From NCBI GenBank assembly GCA_003344405.1, contig NOWV01000016.1, positions 682,001 through 746,000 of the forward strand: 64,000 nucleotides of DNA, written 5' to 3'. A program made the translations under genes and the position numbers. This document shows, one piece after another, positions 13,501 to 26,555 of this stretch (the first letter of the stretch is position 1; each line of letters opens with the position of its first letter). The stretch is from Trichoplax sp. H2. Taxonomy: Eukaryota > Placozoa > Uniplacotomia > Trichoplacea. Below the pieces are notes generated by a model. It was not told where the DNA came from and did no database searches. It saw nothing but the letters and a program-made list of their open reading frames with translations.

Positions 13501-15041
13501 ACAAATTAATATAGGGACTAGAATTTATCTTTCGCCTCTCATTGGCGATATTATCAGTATGTAACAAAGATTTGCTTAAGCTCGATATTGAAGGCATGAT
13601 TATGGTTAGTTTATTCTTACATCAACTTTTGTTAACATTATTAACTAAAAAATATGGAATTGATTTGCATATTTATATGGTACTAATCCTACATATCTAT
13701 GATAGCACTTTCAGAAAGAATTAACAAAGTATGATAGCATTACCGTTCAGGTGCTATTTGATATGGCTTTTACTTTAAAAATAACTCCAAAAAAACTAAA
13801 AAAGTGAGCTCTTCTTTTTAAATAGCTAAGTAACTTTAATTAATTCTATCGTTTGGGACAAATCTTGAAGGGGCATTTGGGAAGTAGTCAAAAGTAATAT
13901 CACTAAGAAAGTGTTATATAAATTCTTTGTTAGACTTGAGAAGGATTATCATACTAGAAAAGCTAAAGAAACTGGTGACGTTGAGCTAATGAAAGTAAGT
14001 CTTATGAAGTATAAATAAACGCCAGTATGTGAAGCACAGTTTGTGGAAAAATAAATGATTAAAGACGTCTTACATTCGCTGACCATATATAAATATATAC
14101 ATTTATATTGGATATTTTCCTTTTCAATTTTTAGAAATTCCGGCGAGATAATACTGTGCTTATGCAGAAAGTAGAAGCGCTAGAAAATGTAAGAATTTTC
14201 TCTATAAGATGATATATTTAGCAAGAATTAGCTTAGTATTATACCGTTTATTTACTATTCAACTACTTTATGGGCTCTCAATTAGGAAAATGCCGCATTT
14301 GCTGAGAAAATTATACAGGTATAAATGATTACAGATTACTTCTTTGTTTTAAAGAATACGTTGCTTATTACATACGATCGGTTGACCAGTCTCATCGTGT
14401 TATCATCTCTTATTAGGGTACTGTAAACTATGCTACAACAGCAGAAGAATTGGAATTGCTCCATCTGGAGCTCTCCGAAACAAAAAAACGGGAAGCAGCA
14501 GCTCAGTCTGAGCTTGTTACTGCTTATAGCCAAATCGAAGAATTGAAATCGAATGTGAGTCAACAAGAATAGTGCTGGTGTATTTTAAGTTAGAAGTAAC
14601 TTAGTGGATCTCATTTAACTAATATCAAACGAATTCATCTTTTAGTTGGAACAATATACACGTTTGGATGATATTGATATGAATGGTAAATCACCAGAAG
14701 AAATTGATATGATAACCCGTTTAAAGAAGCAATTATCTGTTTCTCAGCAAAATCAGGCAGAAACCGCAATTTTACTAAGAAAGATGAAAAAGCATGTTGA
14801 TGATTTGATTGTAAATGACCCAAATAGTACATTAAAGTTAGAACTACGAAGCGCTAATGCTCGTGAAGTAATGTTGAAGGAAGAGCTTGTAGCTTTTAAA
14901 GATAAAGTAGCTGATCAAGATAAGAAAATTGATGCACTGGAAAAGACTGTAGAGGCGTACAAAGCAGAAATGCAAAGTGCTAATGAGAAAATAACAAAAT
15001 ATCAAGAAAAGGTATTGCAGTCTACATTACCGATTAACTAG
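10521..15041 (+). CDS. EVI5-like: EVI5-like TBC-domain RabGAP with C-terminal coiled coil
   Basis: Fourteen exons: 10521-10582, 11433-11769, 11912-12028, 12415-12489, 12696-12821, 13176-13214, 13303-13407, 13515-13604, 13715-13803, 13934-13994, 14135-14188, 14286-14318, 14417-14554, 14646-15041; about 573 aa. Exon 1 encodes [10 protein letters not shown], matching the EVI5 N-terminus and fixing the start. The TBC domain (about residues 105-330) has both catalytic fingers: IRRDIDR (Arg about 148) and GYCQG (Gln about 185). [11 protein letters not shown] and LDIEGM are EVI5/EVI5L-type. The last six exons are coiled coil. Family role: Rab GTPase-activating protein in endosome recycling and cytokinesis. 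The product is shorter than vertebrate EVI5 (about 800 aa) because the coiled coil ends early. EVI5 versus EVI5L cannot be separated; probably a single ancestral copy. Confidence 0.92.
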
Positions 15042-17189
15042 CAGTATTATTGTTAGAAATTTTGAGGAATACTGTTACTATCTAGACTCCTCTAAATTTT
15101 AAAAAATGGTAAACCTACAACTTAGATACTCAGTTTGGGGTCAGCAGGAGAGGACGTTATTGTAAATGCTTCCAAGAAAACGGATACCGAGTGATTGGAC
15201 ATCTAGACAACTTAATCACAATTTGAATATATAATTTAATTACTTATGACTTTTTATACTGGGTGAGCTGAGAATACATATCTATATTATTCATATAATA
15301 TGTGCCATTGGTTTAAATGCTGACGGCAATTATGATTTGCACGCAAATATCTCCATCATGCTAGTAAGAATTATCAATGATATCAGTATGTAGGATAAGA
15401 GTCCTATCTTTGCATTTTTTACCTACACAGAACGTATTATTTGTTTCTTTCGCGTTTCATAATTGAGTTCACGAGACTATTATTGTATAATTACCTTTAC
15501 GATAAAACTGTTATTTTATTTTCGATTTATATAAACCTTATGATGTACTGTACTTTGTACCTCACTTGATATGTTATTAAAAATTTTTTGTTAATATTGT
15601 ATTGTTTTTTGTAATCTTGATGAACACTCTTATGTGATCTGTTACAATGCGTATTGAATTATTGTAAGTAAACGGACACTGTATTATCCAGACTTAGAAT
15701 GTAACTACAGTAGTAGGTTAATTAGGATTCTCTCTCTCTATAAATACGTATATACAAGTATATACAGTAGAATTGCTTTATGTCCGCTTATATTCATTTA
15801 CAGTTTAGTTATAGTAAATTATAGTTTACCGAAATTATCGTGATATTATTTTTTCCACGATATACCATCTGCTAGGCTTTAGATTAATTTTATGCTGTAA
15901 ACTACTTAAAATTTCGATATTGAATTGTATAAAGTATTATTGCAGTCTCCTTTTCCTCTCAACTAGAAAGGAATGAGATTGATATACTCACCAATTGATA
16001 ATGTATGCATAACTTTCGTGTGCTGAAGAAATGTGGACATTAAATATAATAACTGATGTATTAGTTTTTGAGATGTGTTGGTACAACTCAAGGCACATGT
16101 TGCTATATGTTTGCGCTTAAGCGTATAAGTATATACAGGAGACACGATCTAAATGACATCATCAGTTAATCTATCTTAAATTTATTAACCTGGTAAATAC
16201 GCTTTTTTGTTTATTTTATTTTTCATCTGGTATAACATTCCTGAGGCAGAAAAAGAATTGTGCAATATCAATTTGGTTTTATGCGCACTAATAATTTAAC
16301 TTGCTACACTATAACTTATATTTACACTGATATGAAGGAGCTAGTGAGGATCAAAATAAAAGAATTCAACTTAGGAATATCGGCGTTAACCCTCCATTTT
16401 CTTTGTGGTAATAAGAGACTGCCACTAAAATGTGAAACTAGAGTAAAAGGTTCATACCTCCTAGTATAGTAGAATAACACTTTTGATGGCAAGTAACTAT
16501 TCCTACACTATAATTATACTTGCTACCATGAACTTTTTAAAACTATTCCTGTATAACTGTACTTATGATTGCATATTTGAATATTAAAAACAATTTGCCA
16601 ATTTGTCTTCTGGTTTCAGTTGTAAATAATCACCATAACTTCCTTGGCACTATATGTAATAAAGCAAAGTTTTAGCACTGACTGGACAGAAGGCAATACC
16701 TCTGGCAGTGCAGCTGCAAACCAGTGTTAAGCCGGATCGTTGCGTATACTGTTCTGTGTTTCTCATATGCTTACCACATGCGGCTCTTCAATGGTACTGT
16801 GATTGACGATAGCACTTTGTGTTTCTCTTTTAAGTTTATGGCAATAATTAATTACTATACAATCACGTATAAAACCTCTATATGGCCTAGAATTACGTAC
16901 TGTGTCGTTCTATAGCAATGACATAGGATACACTCACTGTTTGCGGCAAATACGATATTATACACGATGTGTAGGTTTCAGATACGTCTATGAATTTTAT
17001 TATGCCGGCTAGTTGCGAGCTTCGGATCTTACTATGTAATGTGTATAAATTATGTAATTAATGTGCAGCTGGGTGTACGGATTCGGCTGGTATAGCAATA
17101 ATTTCTATATAACTACTTTGTCGGGAGATTGAATATCCTCAATGCAAATGCTCTATGCATATTTACTGTGTTATGCTCTTCATACGAGT

Positions 17190-18170
17190 ATCATGCTTGT
17201 ATTCAGCTTGTCAACGATATTGCGATTGCCGTGAGCTTAGGATAGCACTTACTGGTGGACGAAGGATTTTACTCAATGAGTTCAAAATAAACTTTCAATT
17301 TAGTCATCTCCATCTCTGACTCTCTTCTATGACGTGATCAACGAGATTCAATGAATGAATAATTTATTATCAATTAAAAATGTTTCATTTTGGTACACGA
17401 GTATTATGAGAGAACTCAATATCCTCTATTTCATGCTTGCGTCTGTATTCAATTCTTTAGTGATATTGCGGTTAGTAGTAGGCTCACGAGAGCACTTTCA
17501 CTTGATGACGTATTACTAAATAAGGGCAAAATATATTTAATATTCCTTTCTGGTCAGTTCTAGACTGTATCTCGTATATTAAATTGGAATGAAAGAACAA
17601 CTGCTTATCCTGAAATTGACCTAAATACAAACACGATATGCTACAGTACCGCAGTTAATATATAGCATCTGTATTCAATTCTTCAATGATACTAGCTTGC
17701 CCGGATTGCTTCGCCGTGTACATTATTACTTTGCATTGACTGTACGCCTATCCCACTCAGTAGTAGGCCATGACTCTAAAATTTGATCCTTACTTTACAG
17801 TATAATACTTCGTGTTAATAGTCTCCACGGCGAAGCATGCCGGACAAAGCTAGTTCTATTAAATTAGAATGAAGAATGAACCGGATATCTAAAATTGACC
17901 TAAATACAAACACTATGTTATACTTCATTAATGCTTTAACGAGGCATTCCTAAATGAATCCAAAACAACCTATATTTACAGTTACAAATATTTCATTTTG
18001 CTCCATTATATTAATGAATGAATTCTAGCGCTCTAAATGAAAGAATTGCATGTCCTGAATTGATCTCAATACAAACACTATTTTCTATCATTATAATTAT
18101 GCTCAATGCAGTCTCTGTATTCAATTCTTCAGTGATATTGCCGCTAGTAATAAACTCAGGCGAGCACTGC
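17190..18170. repeat. Diverged tandem repeats, period about 225 bp
   Basis: The phrase tgtattcaattctt followed by (c/t)a(g/a)tgatattgc recurs near 17198 (diverged), 17444, 17670 and 18117. A second landmark, attgacctaaatacaaacac, recurs near 17615, 17898 and 18060. The spacings (246, 226, 447, about twice 224) suggest an old array with a lost or scrambled unit. The third unit is interrupted by the MITE-like element at 17691-17854. Confidence 0.6.
17691..17854. mobile_element. MITE-like element, 164 bp, with 28-bp terminal inverted repeats
   Basis: The left end actagcttgcccggattgct (continuing tcgccgtg, 17691-17718) is the near-perfect inverse of the right end cacggcgaagcatgccggac (continuing aaagctagt, 17826-17854). 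The ends are G/C-rich in an AT-rich background. There is no coding capacity. It sits inside one unit of the local tandem repeat and replaces part of it. No clear target-site duplication is visible, so the family is not assigned. Confidence 0.65.
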
Positions 18171-18989
18171 AATACTTTAGTAAATTAGTATTACTAAATT
18201 TGGGGTCAATAATAAACTCTAAATTTAGTGCTACCATTGGCTTTATGAAATGACGTAATGAAAGGGAAATGAAATTGATATTTGGAACCTTTTCTTGCCG
18301 TCCTACCAATGTACCCATACAATACAATCACGCTATACAGAATTAGTGTATTGTAGCCTAGGACTTGGTCAACTTTTGGATGTGCTTATGTAATGACTCA
18401 TGGGGTTATTTATAGCAACTGCTGGATTCGAGATTTTTGTTCTAGTAGTAGCGCAATCATCCCGCCACTAATTAGGTCCATAATGACTGTCACCACTTGA
18501 ATAAAGTTTTTTTGCGGAGGGCTGCAGCCGTAGGGAATCTTGGTTAACAGCTCCCCCAAAAATGAAATAAACTAGATACTTTAAACAGTCGACGTATGCC
18601 AAAATGTGAACTGATGAAGCGATCAGTAGCTCCAGTATACGCATGGTGTTTATTAAGTTGTTTTAGCAGACTTGTGCTCCATTACTGTGCCATATCGAGA
18701 CAGTGAGTTGACTACAGTGCAAGTGTTTAAGCAGGGGGCTTTTAAAAAATGGACGTTATTCTGTAGTTCTAGCACTATCCATCAATCTTTTACAATGTTT
18801 TAAAGGTAAGAAATCGCTAGATTTTTGAAAAAATTGCCTCTTAAGGAGTCAGCATTAGCGAATTCATTAAGGAGAGGAAGAAAACTTTGATAGAAATCCC
18901 TGGTTTAAGACACTCCTGAGGGGCACAGTATGACCTCGTAACGTCACTAGTCGATTGGTTTCCGTTTTGTAATTACTGCACTATTATTA

Positions 18990-19170
18990 TACTGTAGCGT
19001 GCAGTACATTGTACACTATGTTACAGTGTACTGTACGGTAAGCACACAAGCAAAGTACTGTACGGTATTGTACCGTACAGTATGATACCGCAGCCTAAGA
19101 ATTGCATGATAGACATTGGCGGTGCATGTACAGTACTATAACTGTACAGTACACTGTACAGCACATACAG
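18990..19170. repeat. GTAC/CAGTAC palindrome cluster upstream of endophilin-B
   Basis: Dense run of gtac-centred words (cagtac, tactgtac, gtacagt). It contains a perfect inverted repeat TACTGTACGGTA-TTG-TACCGTACAGTA at 19056-19082 (12-bp arms, 3-nt loop). It ends about 135 bp before the endophilin ATG, so it lies in the likely promoter or 5' UTR. The function is unknown. Confidence 0.7.
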
Positions 19171-19303
19171 TATTAAATTCTCCTTCTCACCGCAGCCAGT
19201 CTATTTCACAACGTCACAACATTTGGCTAGTCAATCAGTGTGGAAAATTTTTCATTAAATTAACGTACATTATTACTAACCTCCATTGCCCTTGCTAGCA
19301 ATT

Positions 19304-22300
19304 ATGGAATCTTTTCAACGCTTTGCTAACGATGCCGCTACGGCTTTCTCTCGTGCTAGACAGGTAAAATGATCATTTAACAGCGTAATCATGAAATTTT
19401 TCGTCTATGCTTATTGATCGATTGAACAGGACACTCGAGTGGATAGTCGCTGCTCTATACTGTAGTACTCTCTTCCCAACACTACTGTCTTTCACACGTC
19501 CTTTTTACCCCTCGGATTGTCAACTTAGCTACAATGGCTGTACTTATTTAATAACAACGCCAGACTAGAAAGAGATGAAAATTCACGTCTAGAGACGATC
19601 AGCAATCAGCGATAGTACAGTATATGGAACAACATAGCAAAAGTGTTGTATAGTAAGTTCAATTCTCTGCAACAGCATTAATGAAACTAGTCAAAGACAC
19701 TCTCGACAGTAATGGCTCAAGGGTTGGAATTTCACCTTTCCTATTTTCCATTGCATGTATCTAAGTATATTTCATGATAACCTACAGTACATTTCCAAGT
19801 ATAAATGAAAGAATCAACTGTTATATCGATAGCCCCAACTAGTATAACCAGTGAATTTTTTCTCTGCAGTGCGTTGAAAACACAGACATTTTTTTTGCTA
19901 CTTCGGTTGTTCAACGGATGACGTTACTGTCGATGACGCACAATAATACTGTACAGTGCACAGTGTCTTGCGTCGGCTTAGTATCACAATACCGCTGTAA
20001 GTAATGGAAGGTTATGGTAATACTGTAGCTACACTACGTGGCTACATGCTAGGATCGACTGGTGAGAAACGCCTTAACTCAATTAAATTGTCAATCGAAC
20101 GTTGGATCGATCGCTTATTTGAATTTCTTGATCATTTCTAAAGCCGTGCTTGTCATCACTAGGTAGAATGATTGCGATCAACCCAATCTATTCAGCATAT
20201 ACAGTTGTTAAAATAATAAGAGCCCGTTTTTAGGGTGCTTGTATACTGTAGAACATGAAATCTTCATACATCACTCATGAACAGTGAACAATATGTTACA
20301 TCCGTCCAATAACGAGAAGAACACCATCAACGTTGTAGATAGTGATCAACATTGTTTCCATTTCATCGATCTCTGATTTTTTATTCTAGGGGTTAATAGG
20401 AGTATACTTTTATTACCACACAACAACAGTGGCATAGAGTAGCATACCGAGGATAAAATGACATTCACGCACATCATGTTATTACACCTAGACAATATTT
20501 ACTGCCATGTTCGTTGACACTACTAGTAAAGCTACTAATATTAGATTAGAGGGGAAGAGTGTGGTATGCACTTGGAAAATCCAAAATGATTGGATGGATA
20601 ATAAAATTGAGATGAGAAATATTCGACTATTTTTCTCATTCCCATAATAATAATTCTACTATGAATGATCATTTTATCTCCATTACAATACAATCATTTG
20701 TATCAACTTATCAAAAGTACTTGTAAAATCATGAACCACAATCGTACACTGTGTTGCTTTTACTTTCATATCCCTCAAATAACTACATCGATTAAAATTA
20801 TATATTTACTTTGCTATGCTATAGTATCCTTGTAATCGGATGAAAGACAGAGCTAAATCAGTAGATCAATATCTCTTCAATACATACAAAAAATGACTTA
20901 GAATATAATCGTGCATCATTAGTCTACAATGCCATCATCGATCTTGTTTAGAATGATAACCGCAGTATTATTCAGGCAATTGATCGATCAGATGACTTGA
21001 AAGATTATTGTTACTATTTGGATGAGTAGTAAGCGTATCATTTTCTTGGATATATCTAGTATACTGAAGAGAAAATTGGCCATTCAGAAAAGACTCAATA
21101 CGATCCTCAATTTGAAAATTTACAACGTAGAGCTGATCGTACCAAAGTATGGACTGAAAAACTCTGCAAACAAATGGAAAATGTTCTACAGCCTAATCCA
21201 AGTAGGTGGATCAAATAATCACTATTTTCTTTGTCTTGATTTTGGGTCTCAATAGCAATCACTTACTCGGATTAGTCTTACGATCAAGCCAAATACACTG
21301 GACCTGATCCAGTCTCTCTATAGTAAAGATTTCGCTGTTTATTACTTTCATTCAAAGAGACCAACTTTCCATGTTATACGCTAGATGAGCATACTAGCGT
21401 CTTTTTCTTATTTGTACAGCTCTTTAACTGGAATAATACAACTTGTATTACCAAATTAATTATTAATGAATCCAATTTGTCCATGTAGACTTGTTACGAT
21501 TAATTATGCAAGTTTTGATAGCTTTCATGTAATAGTAATTGATTGTATTGGATATTTTCTAGCTGTAGCAATTAAAGTAAAAATTATATTTTAATAATAG
21601 AGGATAAATCGTGGATGATTGACTTTTGATCAATTCATCCTAACTAGATGAGCACACTATTTCTAAATTTTCTACTCTATTTTATTGCTTTTTTTTTGTT
21701 GATAAGAAGTCGTTAATAACATCGGTACAGTTTTTGTAATATCATACCGCTATCCGATCATTCTAAAAGAATTGCAAATTTGTTATCTCTATAGAATAAC
21801 ACTGACAGTTGACTAAAACTATTGCAACAAATGCGTATACTTATAGTCATGCTCGAATACTGTACCTTATGATTTGATACTACTCATATACAAGTACGAT
21901 AAAAGACACATGTTATCTTTATTTGCTTACTAGCTGTTCGAATGGAAGAATTTTTCCTTGAAAAATTGGATAAGAAAAAACGTCCAAGATTGACGAATCA
22001 TGAAGTTCTTGGTCAATTAATGACAAGTGCTGGCAATGATTATGGACCTAACACTGCTCTTGGTAAACTTACTTACTAGTGTATTATAGGGACCAAGTTA
22101 AATAATTTTTAGCCAAGCTCTTTCTGTCAGTATTGCCTACCAAGTAGTAAACACATATGATACGGTGTTTCTAGTCCTAAATTTACAAAGAATTTATTAA
22201 AAACTTTCGGTACTTTTACTAATTAATTATAATCAGGACCACAATAATGTGTTAATATACCGTACTTCGTATTATAACTACAGTTAATATCATTCAATAG

Positions 22301-25099
22301 CTTCAATAAGGTATTTTTCATCTGAAAGTTAATTATTTTGATCATTAAAGTAAAATTTGAATATAAAGAAAAAATTATCACCTATTAGGTCACAAAGTAA
22401 TCGTAATTATATTGTAAATATTACCATTTATGCGTACAATGGCGCGCTGATATTCTAAAATGGCGTCATGATTTTAAAATTCTGAATGATTTCTCTGTTA
22501 ACTTTACCATAGGTGGTGCTTTAATTAAGGTCGGAAATGTGCAAGCAAAGATTGGTTTATCCGAGAGGGAATTTGTTGAAACTTCCGCTAGAAAATTTAT
22601 AAAGCCATGCAAAACCTATATAGAAAATGATTGCAAATCTATCAGCGTATGTAATAAAATATGTTTGGTCATCCTTTCAATTTTGTTCTATCATTATAGT
22701 TATCAATGAACTGTAGTAGTATTCAATCTTATTGCAAACAAATTATACACTTGCCTTTAATACTATCTACGAGCATAATAATTATAATAAATCCGCTAAA
22801 TAGATTCTTATAGCATTTCAAGACACAATTTCAATTTTTTACCTGTACCAATTTTACTCTACCTTTATAAATCCTTACTTTCCAACTGTATGACATACGT
22901 TACCTTCCACCTTATTCTACGCAGTTATTGACCAATTTTTTACTTATAATTTTGTATTCGGTCACTAATGTTATAATAGCAGTGTAGCACTTGAAAGATA
23001 TCCTCTGAAGTCGTAAATTTACTTCGGTGTTAATTCTGTAATACATTACTACCCATAGACTAAAGATTATACAGTGGAGAATTCTAGTTTACTCCAGATT
23101 AAGTTGATTGTTTATTACAGAATGATATCTATGTAATTTGCTTGTTATTTGTTCTAAATTCATAATATTATTTGAATATTTGATATCACTTGATAAATGT
23201 AGAAAGAAAGAAAACTACTCGCTGTCAAGAGATTAGATCTAGATGCCTGTAAGAGTAAATTAAAGAAAGCTGTCAGTACGGAAAAAGCTCAAGCGGTAAG
23301 TTAAAATTTCTTTTATTCGTAACTAGTTTCCTTTTTATGATTCTTGTATTGGTTGTATAGCTGGCGTTAGTGGCTAATACAAGATAATTTATTCGTTTAT
23401 ATTAGTAATACGCTTATGAAATAATTAATTGTAAATTGTAATTAGATTAAACTACTACATACGTAAGATTTACTAGTATAGATTTTAGTTTCAATTTTTT
23501 ATTTAGTTTTACTGGCCAAGAATAGCGTTTTATTTTTCATTCCTTCTATTGTACATTTAAATGTAACTTACAAAGATACAGAAGATAATGATTATGATAC
23601 AAATGCAACGATATCAATGGCTTACAATAATTCTTAAACGACAGTTAGCTATTCTTGTAACGTAATTAAAATACCAAGTTTTTGTAATACTGCAGGCTGA
23701 TAACGATTTACGTGCTGCACAAAGTGAATTTGATCGTCAACATGAAATAACAAAGTTGATGTTGGATGGCGTTGGAAGTACACATGTACGTGTTCTGAGT
23801 GGCTAAAATGCTGGGAAACTTGTTATTTATTTTGTATATAGAATCACACTTTACAGTCCAAAATAAACAAACCGAGAATTGCATTCTAAAATACTACTAG
23901 TAGACTTGTAGTGTACAATATACTGTAAACAGTACTACACAAAGCAGTATAAGTTACGTGCTATAGTATCACAATTGTAGCGAGCTATACATATTTTGTA
24001 GCATAACTTGGTTCTATTTTATTGAAACAAAATACACTAAATTAGTTATATTAAAATTTAGTAAATTGCCGCACGAATAACGTTATAAACTTACACCTGC
24101 ATATATGAAAAATGCGGCTAATTTTACAGTATTTGACATCATTATTGATCATTGCTGATATATTGCAACCTACCGTATTGTATTACATGGTAAGATCTGA
24201 TTACCAGTGTCAGTTCTGGAATGCAACTTATTGATTCATAAGAGCATTCTGTTTTTAAAAAATGTTCATAAAGAATTTAACTTCTCTAATTTAATTTTTT
24301 ATTTTCTCCTTTATATAATTATCTATCGGAATACTGCAGACCAATCAACTCCGTAGTTTAGGAGAATTTGTTGAAGCACAACTTAAGTATTATCTTACTA
24401 GCTACCGTGAATTGATCGAGTTGCAAAAGCAATTAAACAGGTAGAGATACGTTTTCTTTATGGCAATATATTTGTTTTTAGCCGTAGTCAACTGTAATTA
24501 TTGATAGCATAATTTTTATAACATTTAATGTGTAGATCATCATATAATAGACGGAAAATCGTTGATTTTTTAAATTTGTGTTATAGGAATTATGATAATA
24601 TCGTATAAAATATAAATAGAGGATTTAAATATAATTTGATAGTTTATATTAATAATTAGGTAATTTATTTGGTATTCTGGTAGTACGAGATTTATTTCTC
24701 ATCAATGCAGTATAATTAGTATTGGCTATTAATTGGTTTATAACACTTAATATCAATGCTGCTTACATCCATCTAATTAAATATCAATCACTTCCCCAAT
24801 CGTCTTTATGCTGTAGCACCGACGCATTTGCACCTAACGCCACTGTTGGTACAAACTCAACTTCTAGGGACGATATCGCTAATGAAGAAATATCTCCATT
24901 GAAGCCTGCGGTTAATGTAGCAAGTCGTGCTAAAGTACTATACGATTATGATGCTGCCAATGCTTCTGAATTAAGTCTATTAGCAGACGAAATTATTACA
25001 GTTCTTGCTGTCCCAGGTATGGATGAAGACTGGATCATGGCTGAGAGAGGCAATCAAAGAGGCAAAGTTCCAACAACATATATCCAGATATTGTCTTAA
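19304..25099 (+). CDS. SH3GLB-like: Endophilin-B (BAR plus SH3 membrane-remodelling protein)
   Basis: Eight exons: 19304-19363, 21060-21201, 21934-22062, 22513-22646, 23203-23295, 23696-23785, 24340-24440, 24817-25099; 343 aa. Exon 1 encodes an amphipathic N-terminal helix (MESFQRFANDAATAF). Exons 2-7 form the N-BAR domain with endophilin-B signatures (EEKIGHSEKTQ, ENVLQPNP, KERKLLAVKRLDLDA, SEFDRQHEITKLML). Exon 8 ends in an SH3 domain (about residues 286-343; ALYDY-type KVLYDYDAANASELSL, GNQRGKVP). Family role: curvature generation in autophagy, mitochondrial and Golgi membrane dynamics. Length is close to vertebrate SH3GLB1/2 (about 365-395). B1 versus B2 is not resolved. The intron after exon 1 is long for this window (1.7 kb). 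All exon phases agree. Confidence 0.94.
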
Positions 25100-26555
25100 A
25101 ATTGACTGTATGGGCGTTATTAGCAAAAACATTATCCCTTGTAGGGTTCATCTATGGTTTAAACTAGGAAAAATAACAAATTAAGTCATCAGTATCTGAT
25201 ATGCTAAGACTAAAAATACTACTACGACACGTACTCGTACAATATCATCGCATGTACTGTATTGTTATTAATAGGCATCGATTCTACGGTTATCATTCAA
25301 TTGATGTTTTTTAGTTGTAGAAAGTATATTATAGTTTATTAACACCTAACTAACAGTAACCATCCATAATACAAAAATATTGATAAGTTTTTGCTTCAGC
25401 CGAGTATATAGTATTACGATAATTCTATTTTTAGATCGACATACTTGCATACAGTAGTATAGTACGGTAGGATGTGATAGCAAAATGTTTTACCGTCAAC
25501 TGATGAAAAGTTTAGATTTAACTCTAGTTATTTTCATTGCAAGGCATATACATAATATTAACTGTTATACTGTGCTGTAACAATTTACTGTGTTGTATAA
25601 TCAGTATATTTACGCATATACATATATATAAAAAGGTGCATGCAAAATTTATATATATGTACTGTATATGCGTCGCAAAAAGTAGAATGCAATATTATGA
25701 TACCGTTGAGGAAGTAGTTTCGATCGCAGATTTTATAAAATCGGTAATTTAAAATTTAATTGCCACCTTTCCTCTATCGTACACTATTTCAATGTATAAT
25801 GTACTATGAACAATTGGATATTCAGTAAATTTATTGTTGTAATCAAGTATCTAATGCAGAGTAATCAGTAGTATTTTACAATAAGCGTGCATATCTAATA
25901 ACTTTTGATATGTTTTATTGATTATATATTTCCTGAAAGTATGTGCAATATTATTGGTGAAAAGTAACAATAGTACTGCAGTGAATTGTTACAATAGCCT
26001 ACAATGCGATAGTGCATCGCATGTAGGGAACATATTTGTTATTATTTACATGGCAGGGATCAATATCGGAGGAAATAAAATGAAATGCAGCAGTGCTACT
26101 TGTTGAACTGTGATATACCGATTAAATTATTGTTAAACTACATAATTTTATAGATAATGTAAGCAATCTGCAATAGCAAAATTTGATTGCACTCTTATAT
26201 GAAGCTATTAAAAACTTAAACGATGCGAATTCGAATTTTAATACAAACACAGCATGATTTTTAAAGTAAAAGCTGTCGATCTTCATTAAAATCAGTAAAA
26301 AGATATAATGATGCAAGGCTACTGTAGATACTCGTATAGCGTAACTAGTGTACGCAACTTCCGAATTCAGATACTATTAACTAAGCTACTTAACAATAAA
26401 TAACATGTATTTAAATCTTGCATTAGAAATAGAGGAAGAAATTAGATGCTCGTACAAAGGTAGTTTGTTTAAACTTTGTTGGTCATTAAATCTATGTAAA
26501 ACAGTCTGATATTAAATAGTCTTTAATTTTCAGCAATCTACTTCTCGCGTCTTTT
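25100..26555. other. Convergent intergenic region, 1.46 kb
   Basis: Lies between the 3' ends of endophilin-B (+) and ODF2 (-) and should hold both 3' UTRs. AT-rich, with short runs of tatatata near 25620-25660. I see no exon, RNA gene or clear repeat. Confidence 0.6.

Larger units (their letters stand above)
15042..19303. other. Intergenic 4.3 kb with repeats
   Basis: No coding exon found. The left part (15042-17100) is AT-rich without clear structure. 17190-18170 holds diverged tandem repeats interrupted by a MITE-like element, and 18990-19170 is a cluster of GTAC-containing palindromes directly before the endophilin start; these are listed separately. A 68-codon frame on the minus strand near 18121-18327 lies inside the repeats and is not considered a gene. 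Confidence 0.6.
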
